Part shown: piece by piece, positions 57,005-64,000 of the stretch | How the letters are laid out: each line of letters starts with the position of its first letter | How positions within the stretch are numbered: the first letter of the stretch is position 1 | Assembly (NCBI RefSeq): GCF_001468085.1 | Contig: NZ_LNZB01000015.1 | Span: forward strand, 131,384-195,383 | Direction: 5' to 3' | Source of the DNA: Legionella waltersii | GTDB taxonomy: Bacteria; Pseudomonadota; Gammaproteobacteria; Legionellales; Legionellaceae | DNA: 64,000 bases | Notes under the pieces: generated by a model | Databases searched by the model: none | Seen by the model: only the letters and a program-made list of their open reading frames with translations | Told to the model about the DNA's origin: nothing | Program-made: the position numbers and the translations under genes

Positions 57005-57032
57005 GGGGACGGTCCCCAATGGGGCCGTCGCC
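57005..57032. repeat. Degenerate GGGACGGTCCCC-type palindrome
   Basis: GGGGACGGTCCCC and GGGGCCGTCGCC pair with two mismatches around AAT; a relative of 4482-4508. It lies in the 269-base gap between divergent genes. The rest of that gap shows nothing else. Confidence 0.5.
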
Positions 57033-57176
57033 GTTTCTACGCTCCATTTTCCACTACCCAACGATACCACTCTTCACTCCGCTCAATTTATGCATGACTT
57101 CTGATGTAATAAATATTGACCCAATGACAATACTCCATTATCTTCACCTATTTACTATTAAGATACAGATATATAA

Positions 57177-58706
57177 ATGACACAAACCGCTGTAAGTACC
57201 TCCTATGCACATAAAACTGTGATACGAAGCGGTTTACTAAATTATCTATTTCTTTCTGGTTTACTTAGCGCTTTAGGATTTGCACCGTTTCATTTACCTG
57301 GACTAACCATTCTCAGCTTAGCATTTTTATTTGCTACGTTGCTTTCAAGCAACACCAAACAAGCAGTAATGAACGGACTCTTCTTTGGGTTAGGTTATTT
57401 TGGATTTGGTGTTTCATGGGTTATTGTCAGTATCCATGATTATGGTGGGTTAAACTATTTAGCATCGGGATTCATAACTCTTTTATTTATTACATATCTT
57501 TCATTTTACCCAGCTTGTGTGTCTTTCTTATTCAAACGATTATCGGTAAATGCTGCTCCAATTGTATCAATGTTACTCTTCAGTGTGCTTTGGTGTTGTA
57601 GTGAATGGCTTCGTTCAAACTTGTTTACCGGATTCCCTTGGTTAATTATTGGGACCACTCAAATCGATACCCCCTTACGCTCATTAGCACCTATATTTGG
57701 ATTGTCTGGGCTAAGTTTGCTATGTTGCTTTGCAGCAACCCTACTTTGTTATGCCATAAAAGAAAATTCCACTAAACGCTATATCTACTTGTGCCTGTTT
57801 GTTTTGATCTTAATTGCACCCTCTGCTCTAAAAAATATTCAATGGACTCAAGTTAAAAATAATCCGATTTCTGTGGGAGTTATCCAGCCGAATTTATCCA
57901 TGCGGGATAAGTGGGATGAAGCGTTGTTTTGGAATTTATTAAAATTTTATGAAAACACCACTAACCATCTTCTAGGTACTCACCTAATTATACTACCCGA
58001 GTCGGCTATACCCCTACCAGCAAGCTATCTTGAGGATTATTTAGCAAAAATGAACTACCGTGCTATAAAATCGAAAAGCTCGATTTTATTAGGTATCCTT
58101 AAGCCAGCCAATTCAGAACAAAGCAGCTTTTACAATTCAATTATTAGTTTAGGCAAGGCAAGAGGAGAATATCTTAAGCGTCAGTTGGTTCCTTTCGGGG
58201 AATACATTCCACAACCATTTGTTTCAATCAATCGATGGCTCAATTTACCCGAGCCAAATATTGTGAAAGGTCAAGCGAGCCAACCGTTAATCCATGTAGG
58301 CCCTCATCCTATTGCTAGTTTAATTTGCTATGAAATTGCATACCCTAAGATCATCAGAAAGCAACTGCCCTTAGCCCAATGGATTGTTTCAATTAGTGAT
58401 AACGGATGGTTCGGAAAATCACTAGCTAGCTACCAGCAACTTCAAATGGCTCAAATGCTATCATTATTAAGTGGTCGATACCAAGTGGTTGTAAACAACG
58501 ATGGCTTATCATCAGTTATTAATAATCAAGGTGCTATTGTAGATAGCCTCCCCGCTTTTCATTCAGGAATATTAAAAGCAACAATTTACCCTTATGTTGG
58601 TTCAACTCCATGGACAATATGGAATGAAACACCATCGTATGTTTTCTGCTCTTTTTTTCTTGTTTTTATACTTTTTTTGCATTTTAAAGCACTCACAAAG
58701 AAATAA
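57177..58706 (+). CDS. lnt: Apolipoprotein N-acyltransferase
   Basis: Final step of lipoprotein maturation in the inner membrane. About six N-terminal helices (1-210) lead to a periplasmic nitrilase domain with the Glu-Lys-Cys triad: ILPESAIP, KRQLVPFGEYIP and SLICYEIAYP; one C-terminal helix ends the protein. 509 residues, as in E. coli (512). No strong ribosome site is visible before the ATG. It precedes leuS on the same strand by 65 bases. In E. coli it follows ybeX; here it is alone upstream. Confidence 0.95.
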   Translation: MTQTAVSTSYAHKTVIRSGLLNYLFLSGLLSALGFAPFHLPGLTILSLAFLFATLLSSNTKQAVMNGLFFGLGYFGFGVSWVIVSIHDYGGLNYLASGFITLLFITYLSFYPACVSFLFKRLSVNAAPIVSMLLFSVLWCCSEWLRSNLFTGFPWLIIGTTQIDTPLRSLAPIFGLSGLSLLCCFAATLLCYAIKENSTKRYIYLCLFVLILIAPSALKNIQWTQVKNNPISVGVIQPNLSMRDKWDEALFWNLLKFYENTTNHLLGTHLIILPESAIPLPASYLEDYLAKMNYRAIKSKSSILLGILKPANSEQSSFYNSIISLGKARGEYLKRQLVPFGEYIPQPFVSINRWLNLPEPNIVKGQASQPLIHVGPHPIASLICYEIAYPKIIRKQLPLAQWIVSISDNGWFGKSLASYQQLQMAQMLSLLSGRYQVVVNNDGLSSVINNQGAIVDSLPAFHSGILKATIYPYVGSTPWTIWNETPSYVFCSFFLVFILFLHFKALTKK

Positions 58707-58771
58707 TCTATTGCTGGCAGGGACAAGAGGCGGTATTCTTAGCGATTCTGTGTTATTAATTTATTTGGACT

Positions 58772-61243
58772 ATGGATAATATCTATCGCCCCCAAGAAGT
58801 TGAAGAACAAGCTCAACAATATTGGAATAAAAAACAATCATTTAGCGTTACTGAAGATCTAAACAAAGAAAAATTCTATTGTTTATCCATGTTTCCATAT
58901 CCAAGTGGAACATTGCACATGGGGCATGTTCGAAATTACACATTGGGTGATGTTATTGCTCGCTATCAAAGAGCTCTAGGAAAAAATGTTCTGCAACCTA
59001 TAGGTTGGGATGCTTTTGGACTACCTGCCGAAAATGCAGCAATTAAAAATAAAATTCCACCGGCACAATGGACTAAAAAGAATATTGCAGCAATGAAAGA
59101 GCAATTTCTACGGCTAGGAAATGCCTATGATTGGAAACGTGAAATTGCTACCTGTGACCCCGAATATTATCGTTGGGAACAATGGTTTTTTATTCGTTTA
59201 TTTGAAAAGGGCTTGGTTTATAAAAAGAACTCTATTGTAAACTGGGACCCCGTTGATCAAACTGTCTTAGCGAATGAGCAAGTTGTAGATGGTAGAGGAT
59301 GGAGATCTGGTGCTTTAGTCGAGCGTAAAGAAATTGCGCAATGGTTTATTAAAATTACCGCCTACGCCGATGAGTTATTAAGCTCATTAGATTTATTGGA
59401 TGAATGGCCAGCCCAAGTCAAACAAATGCAAAGAAATTGGATTGGAAAATCCATAGGTACTGAAATCTATTTTAATGTTAAAAAACACTCAAAAAGACTT
59501 AAAATTTACACAACAAGACCCGATACTTTATTCGGAGCTACCTATCTTGCTGTAGCAACAGATCACCCATTGGCTAAAGAAGCCGCGTCAAGAAACGCTG
59601 ACGTACAAGCTTTTCTGGATAGTTGCCAAGGTACAAAAATGGCTGAAGCTGAACTTGCAACCATGGAGAAAAGAGGGATTGCTACAGATTTATTGGCTAT
59701 CCACCCAATAACAGGTAAAGAGATACCTATTTGGGTAGCCAATTTTGTTTTGATGCAATATGGCTCTGGAGCAGTAATGTCGGTTCCAGCACATGATCAA
59801 CGGGACTGGGAATTTGCTAAAAAATATCAGTTACCCATTATTCAAGTGATAAAACCGCTAGAAATTGATCATGACTTTGATAAATCCGCATACACTGGTG
59901 AAGGAACACTGATTAATTCGGAACAATTTAATGACTTAACTTCCATGCAGGCAATTGAATCCATAACCAATTACCTTGAAGAACACGATTCAGGAAAAGC
60001 AACGATCAATTATCGTCTTCGCGATTGGGGGGTATCCAGACAACGCTACTGGGGTGCTCCGATTCCGATGATTATTTGCGAACAGTGTGGTACGGTGCCA
60101 GTTGCTGATGAAGACTTACCCGTTATTCTACCTGAAAACGTTGATTTTACCGGCTCTGGATCACCACTAGCTCAATGCAAAGAATTTGTTAATGTTTCTT
60201 GTCCAAAATGCGGTCAAGATGCATCTAGGGAAACAGATACTTTTGATACATTTGTTGAATCATCTTGGTATTACGCCCGATTCGCCTGCAAAGGACAAGA
60301 AAATGCAATGCTAGATGATAGAGCAAAATACTGGACTCCTGTGGATCAATACATAGGAGGTATTGAGCACGCAGTGATGCATTTATTGTACGCTCGTTTT
60401 TTTCATAAATTAATGCGCGATGAAGGATTGGTGAATTCAGATGAACCATTTACAGCTCTCTTAACACAAGGCATGGTTCTAAAAGATGGACATAAAATGT
60501 CCAAGTCAGTTGGTAACGTGGTTGATCCTAATAATCTCATCAATACCTATGGTGCAGACACAGCTCGCCTATTCGTCATGTTTGCAGCACCGCCTGATCA
60601 ATCCCTGGAATGGTCGGATTCAGGAGTAGAAGGTGCACATCGTTTTCTTAAGCGAATTTGGGCGTTCTGTCATCAGCACTTAGAGATGCTTATTGACATT
60701 AATGATTGCATACTCAGTGGTAATGGCAATGTGGATTGGCAAAACACAGATGCTCGTTTAAAAAAATCAAGGCATATCGTGCATCAAATTTTAGCTCAAG
60801 CAAGCCACGATTATGAGCGAAATCAATTCAATACAGTCGTATCAGGTTGCATGAAGTTATTTAATGAAATAACAGACTATTCGATTGAAACGGAAACCGA
60901 TAAATTTTTTATTCATTCAAGCATTAGCATCTTGCTAAGGCTTCTAGCTCCAATTACGCCTCATATTTGTCATCATTTATGGCAACAATTGGGCTTTGAG
61001 AAGATTATAATTGATACACCATGGCCTAAAGTAGATAAGAGCGCGCTTAAGACAGACGAAGTGGATTTTGTGGTACAGGTCAATGGTAAGTTAAGAGCTC
61101 AGTTTACTGCAAGTGTAGATGCTTCCGAAGACGAACTAATCGCTGAAGCAAAAAAACATGCTCATAACTTTATAGCGAATCAAACCATTAAAAAGGCAAT
61201 TGTTGTGCAACACAGGCAATTGATCAATTTGGTTATTGGTTAA
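58772..61243 (+). CDS. leuS: Leucyl-tRNA synthetase
   Basis: Class I synthetase charging tRNA-Leu. The HIGH-type motif is HMGH (49-52) in [15 protein letters not shown], the CP1 editing domain covers about 220-415 with [15 protein letters not shown], and KMSKS starts at residue 575. The C-terminal tRNA-binding and leucine-specific domains follow; 823 residues is typical (E. coli 860). The stop abuts lptE (TAAATG), the conserved leuS-lptE-holA-nadD operon. Confidence 0.97.
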   Translation: MDNIYRPQEVEEQAQQYWNKKQSFSVTEDLNKEKFYCLSMFPYPSGTLHMGHVRNYTLGDVIARYQRALGKNVLQPIGWDAFGLPAENAAIKNKIPPAQWTKKNIAAMKEQFLRLGNAYDWKREIATCDPEYYRWEQWFFIRLFEKGLVYKKNSIVNWDPVDQTVLANEQVVDGRGWRSGALVERKEIAQWFIKITAYADELLSSLDLLDEWPAQVKQMQRNWIGKSIGTEIYFNVKKHSKRLKIYTTRPDTLFGATYLAVATDHPLAKEAASRNADVQAFLDSCQGTKMAEAELATMEKRGIATDLLAIHPITGKEIPIWVANFVLMQYGSGAVMSVPAHDQRDWEFAKKYQLPIIQVIKPLEIDHDFDKSAYTGEGTLINSEQFNDLTSMQAIESITNYLEEHDSGKATINYRLRDWGVSRQRYWGAPIPMIICEQCGTVPVADEDLPVILPENVDFTGSGSPLAQCKEFVNVSCPKCGQDASRETDTFDTFVESSWYYARFACKGQENAMLDDRAKYWTPVDQYIGGIEHAVMHLLYARFFHKLMRDEGLVNSDEPFTALLTQGMVLKDGHKMSKSVGNVVDPNNLINTYGADTARLFVMFAAPPDQSLEWSDSGVEGAHRFLKRIWAFCHQHLEMLIDINDCILSGNGNVDWQNTDARLKKSRHIVHQILAQASHDYERNQFNTVVSGCMKLFNEITDYSIETETDKFFIHSSISILLRLLAPITPHICHHLWQQLGFEKIIIDTPWPKVDKSALKTDEVDFVVQVNGKLRAQFTASVDASEDELIAEAKKHAHNFIANQTIKKAIVVQHRQLINLVIG

Positions 61244-61729
61244 ATGAAACGTTTTGTAGCCCTATTGATATCCCCACTGCTTCTATTTCTTGTTGGGTGT
61301 GGATATCATCTACGTGGGGTTTCAGAAATTCCGCAGTGGTTGAATAACATCACTATTATTTCAAACGATGGGAATAAAGAGCTTATCTCTTTACTCAATA
61401 CCATTCTTGAAGGGTATAACATTGAAGTTAACCCAGATCCAGCCACTGCAAAGTATTGGTTGGTCATTAGCAATGTCAGTGTACAACAACAAATTGTTAG
61501 TGTAGGCGCAAGCACCAATCCAAGGCAATATCAGCTCATTTTAACCGTTGGGTATTTATTACAAACCCCTAAAGGTGACATAATAAAACCTAGACGAAAT
61601 GTTATTATAAACCGACAACTTACTGTAAATAACGATCGTATCTTAGGCTCAAATGAGGAGGAAATGATTTTGGTAAGTGAAATGCGAAGAGATGCTGTGA
61701 TTCAAATTTTAAATCGTTTGAGCCGCTAA
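61244..61729 (+). CDS. lptE: LPS-assembly lipoprotein LptE
   Basis: Outer-membrane lipoprotein plugging the LptD barrel for LPS insertion. Signal peptide and lipobox LFLVGC with Cys19, followed by GYHLRG, the family's conserved start. The rest is the alpha/beta fold, 161 residues in all. It starts directly at the leuS stop and is 4 bases before holA. LptD is not in the window. Confidence 0.94.
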   Translation: MKRFVALLISPLLLFLVGCGYHLRGVSEIPQWLNNITIISNDGNKELISLLNTILEGYNIEVNPDPATAKYWLVISNVSVQQQIVSVGASTNPRQYQLILTVGYLLQTPKGDIIKPRRNVIINRQLTVNNDRILGSNEEEMILVSEMRRDAVIQILNRLSR

Positions 61730-61733
61730 AATA

Positions 61734-62762
61734 ATGCAAATAAATCAGCAAATGCTGAGGTCTCACCTACAGAAGAAGATATACCCTGTGAATATTATCA
61801 TAGGCCAGGATATTTATCTTATTGAAGAATCAATTGTTACTTTAAAATCTACCCTACATCAATTAGCGAGCTGTGATGTAAAAAACCTAAGCATTCAGTC
61901 GCCAGAAGATTGGAATAATCTTGTGCAAGAAGCGAATCATTATTCCTTGTTTTATGACAAAGTTATTATCATCGCTAACTACGATAAAAAGACTCTTGAT
62001 AGTTCGGGTAAAAAGCAAATTAATGAATACCTAAACTCTATCAACCCGCGCTGCACTATTATCCTAAAAGCTGTCAACCTAAATTCAAAGCAATTATCAT
62101 GGCTAGCAAATAACAATCATGTATTAGTCGTTGTTGCACAATCCTTGTCCCCAGATGCCATGAAAAAGTGGATTAGCCAAGAGTTATTAGCGAAAACATT
62201 TCAATTTGAAAACAATGTACCTGAACTAATCCACCAATACACACAGGGCAACATGCATGCTGCTGCACAGGTTATCGAAAGACTATCCTTGGCTCATAAC
62301 TCGAACTGCATGCTTACGCTCAAGGAGACCTCGGAGCAGTTGGCAGACCAATGCGATTATTCCCTTTTTGAGCTAGTCGAAATCTGCTTAGCAGGTCAAG
62401 TAGACAAAGGTATTCCTATTTTAAAACAATCAGCAAACAACAAAACTGAAGCTACACTTGTCCTATGGCTTTTTACACAAGAAATTAGAACTCTTATGCA
62501 ATTGCAATTCCTTACAACAAAGAGGTCAATGGATTTTCGTAAAGCCTGTGGTGAATTGAATATATGGACTCAACGCATAAATCTTTACCAGATAGCTTTG
62601 CAACGTCTAAATATGTCTACTTTACGGCAATTACACCATTATTGCTGCATTCTTGATAATCGCATTAAGTCTGGTCATGGTCAGCAAGTGTGGAATGGTT
62701 TGGACGTTTTATTTCTTTCTCTTTGTATGGGTAAGCTAATAGGTGATGCATGTACAGTATAG
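61734..62762 (+). CDS. holA: DNA polymerase III delta subunit
   Basis: Clamp-loader subunit that opens the beta ring. The N-terminal fold MQINQQMLRSHLQKK...VNIIIGQDIYLIEES is typical (PVYLLxGEDxLLxxE in relatives), followed by the lid and collar regions; 342 residues, as in E. coli (343). It overlaps nadD by 13 bases, so the two are coupled. The other small subunit HolB is at 11133-12032. Confidence 0.93.
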   Translation: MQINQQMLRSHLQKKIYPVNIIIGQDIYLIEESIVTLKSTLHQLASCDVKNLSIQSPEDWNNLVQEANHYSLFYDKVIIIANYDKKTLDSSGKKQINEYLNSINPRCTIILKAVNLNSKQLSWLANNNHVLVVVAQSLSPDAMKKWISQELLAKTFQFENNVPELIHQYTQGNMHAAAQVIERLSLAHNSNCMLTLKETSEQLADQCDYSLFELVEICLAGQVDKGIPILKQSANNKTEATLVLWLFTQEIRTLMQLQFLTTKRSMDFRKACGELNIWTQRINLYQIALQRLNMSTLRQLHHYCCILDNRIKSGHGQQVWNGLDVLFLSLCMGKLIGDACTV

Positions 62763-63388
62763 CTCTTTTTGGTGGTGCTTTTGATCCAGTCCATAATGGA
62801 CATATCAAAACAAGCCTTTCTGTTCAGTCACATTATCAATTCGATGCCTTTTTTTTTGTTCCTTGTAAAAGCCCAACTATTAAAGCAGAATCCATAGCTT
62901 CTCCCCAACAACGACTTGATATGCTCGATTTAGCAATCAAACCCTATCCTCAATTCAAAATTGATACGCGTGAAATTGAACGCTCCTCACCTTCCTACAT
63001 GGTTGACACTTTAACTAGTTTTAGAGATGACCATCAGGATGCCTCACTAACGTTAATAGTTGGTTATGATGCTTTCTTAAGTTTACCAAAATGGCATCAA
63101 TGGGAGGCATTAATCTCGCTTGCTAATCTCTTAGTCATCAATCGTAATCAGTATTCTAACGAAAAATTACCTGAAAAATTAGAAATTCTTTTAAAGAATC
63201 ACAGGCAAGACGATCTTGCGAACATAGTGGAATCAAAATCAGGTATCATTCAGTTTTATGATGCTGGGAACTATGATCTATCTTCTTCAGCGATTAGACA
63301 TTTACTAAAATCTAATGCTGATTTAGTGTCTTACGAAATACCCAAAGAAGTACATGATTACATTAAGTTGCAGGGACTGTATCAATAA
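62750..63388 (+). CDS. nadD: Nicotinate-nucleotide adenylyltransferase
   Basis: Forms deamido-NAD in NAD synthesis. ALFGGAFDPVHNGHIK holds the HxGH motif (H15, H18) and SSSAIRHLLK the ISSTxxR-like C-terminal motif; VGYDAFLSLPKWHQW is also conserved. 212 residues. Its last 26 bases overlap the convergent cvpA. RsfS, usually next to nadD, is 30 kb away. Confidence 0.95.
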   Translation: MYSIALFGGAFDPVHNGHIKTSLSVQSHYQFDAFFFVPCKSPTIKAESIASPQQRLDMLDLAIKPYPQFKIDTREIERSSPSYMVDTLTSFRDDHQDASLTLIVGYDAFLSLPKWHQWEALISLANLLVINRNQYSNEKLPEKLEILLKNHRQDDLANIVESKSGIIQFYDAGNYDLSSSAIRHLLKSNADLVSYEIPKEVHDYIKLQGLYQ

Positions 63389-63896
63389 TATTCTCTGTTT
63401 GATCCACTGCTTTAACTTGCTTAATAAACTCAGGTAAATGACTATAGAGCAAGTCCACAACAGGATCAAAACGCGCATAGAGTTTCGATTTTTGAGAGTA
63501 TTCCTGGTACGGCAATGAGGTCATTTTCACGGCAACCATAATTAATGCAACGATAAAAACGCCTCGCAGGAAACCAAACCCCATACCCAGAGTTCTGTCC
63601 GTTCCACTCAAACCTGCGCGTTTTAAAATGAAGCTTAAAAAAGCATTAACGATACCACCCGCTAGCAAAGTACCAAACAAAATAATGATAAATGCTATAG
63701 CTGTTCTAATTGATTTTTCTTCAACATATGCACTGAGCCATGGATCAAGACTTTGCGAGTAGTGAAAGCCTAACCAAATCGCTAAAATCCATACACATAA
63801 TGCGACTAGCTCTTTAACAAAGCCCCTAAATAGTCCAGTCAATACAGACAAAGCAATTACAGAGACAATAGCTATATCAACCCATTGCAATGGCAT
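63363..63896 (-). CDS. cvpA: CvpA family membrane protein
   Basis: A 177-residue inner-membrane protein with about four helices, starting MPLQWVDIAIVSVIALSVLTG and with the GFVKELVAL and LGMGFGFLRGVFIV segments typical of CvpA. The family is linked to colicin V export, envelope stress and biofilm. The 3' end overlaps nadD by 26 bases. Upstream is a SPOR-domain gene, the same dedD-cvpA order as in E. coli, where purF follows; here nadD converges instead. Confidence 0.93.
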   Translation of the reverse strand: MPLQWVDIAIVSVIALSVLTGLFRGFVKELVALCVWILAIWLGFHYSQSLDPWLSAYVEEKSIRTAIAFIIILFGTLLAGGIVNAFLSFILKRAGLSGTDRTLGMGFGFLRGVFIVALIMVAVKMTSLPYQEYSQKSKLYARFDPVVDLLYSHLPEFIKQVKAVDQTENIIDTVPAT

Positions 63897-63898
63897 AA

Positions 63899-64000
63899 TT
63901 AACTAACTCCGGTGTTCACAATAAAGCCATTCAATTGCATGGCTTGAGACAATTGAGTTTTTAATTTTAGAACTTGGTTTCTGTCAGGAGAATGGCCTAC
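63899..64000 (-). CDS. SPOR-domain protein (DedD-like), C-terminal end only
   Basis: The frame is open to the right edge of the window and ends in a TAA three bases before the cvpA start. The 33 visible codons read VGHSPDRNQVLKLKTQLSQ followed by AMQLNGFIVNTGVS, which is the end of a SPOR (peptidoglycan-binding) domain: VGP-type strand, helix and final strand. With cvpA downstream, DedD is the natural candidate. The symbol is left open because most of the gene is outside the window. Confidence 0.75.
   Translation of the reverse strand, partial: VGHSPDRNQVLKLKTQLSQAMQLNGFIVNTGVS

Noticed and set aside
1-64000. tRNA, rRNA, CRISPR arrays, prophage or defence islands
   Set aside because: No cloverleaf, no regularly spaced direct repeats and no phage, cas or restriction genes were found in any gap; the window is core chromosome.

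Overview
This 64 kb window is AT-rich, densely packed chromosomal DNA that I read as a gammaproteobacterium of the Legionella type. That assignment is inference. It rests on a type II secretion gspFGHIJK block next to an eight-repeat Sel1 protein, a Gfo/Idh/MocA oxidoreductase overlapping lpxB (Legionella lipid A is known to carry 2,3-diamino-sugar), MdfA, HutHU and PhzF genes among core loci, and the general codon and base bias. I see no rRNA, tRNA, CRISPR array, prophage or intact insertion sequence.

Layout. 1-4371: 3' part of glpD, a thioredoxin, adk, an unrecognised protein with an internal duplication, and a transglycosylase lipoprotein. 4372-4955: intergenic, holding a 364-bp palindromic element. 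4956-9623: a 3'-5' exonuclease, two convergent MFS transporters separated by a hairpin repeat, and anmK. 9858-19679 (minus strand): one long core block, in transcription order yceD-rpmF-plsX-fabH-fabD-fabG-acpP-fabF-mltG-tmk-holB-pilZ-tatD, covering fatty acid synthesis, replication and cell wall. 20015-25261: mnmA, erpA, an L,D-transpeptidase, a small secreted protein, a divergent marR/phzF pair with a clear operator-like inverted repeat, then dnaQ-rnhA. 25286-29906 (minus): hutU-hutH and an aldehyde dehydrogenase. 30032-30395: a second, inverted copy of the 364-bp element.

30517-39182: a peptide transporter, rsfS-rlmH-mrdA-rodA (ribosome silencing, rRNA methylation, cell elongation), rnhB, a GnnA-like oxidoreductase coupled to lpxB (lipid A), and fis. 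39396-45195 (minus): htpG, a PLP enzyme, yaaA, a DUF4124 protein and glnA. 45292-49339: gspFGHIJK, the inner-membrane platform and pseudopilins of type II secretion. 49376-56907 (minus): the Sel1 protein, a thiolase and a FadN-type two-domain enzyme for beta-oxidation, and a likely lysine-degradation pair (lysine/saccharopine dehydrogenase plus aminoadipate-semialdehyde dehydrogenase). 57177-63388: lnt, then leuS-lptE-holA-nadD. The window ends with cvpA and the last 33 codons of a SPOR-domain (DedD-like) protein.

The most interesting non-coding structure is a set of palindromic repeats in the gene gaps: two inverted copies of the 364-bp three-tier hairpin element, three copies (one decayed) of a smaller hairpin repeat that shares its core with the large one, and short GGGACGGACCC-type palindromes. 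The most interesting genes are the 356-aa duplicated-domain protein, the GnnA-like/lpxB pair and the marR/phzF control region.
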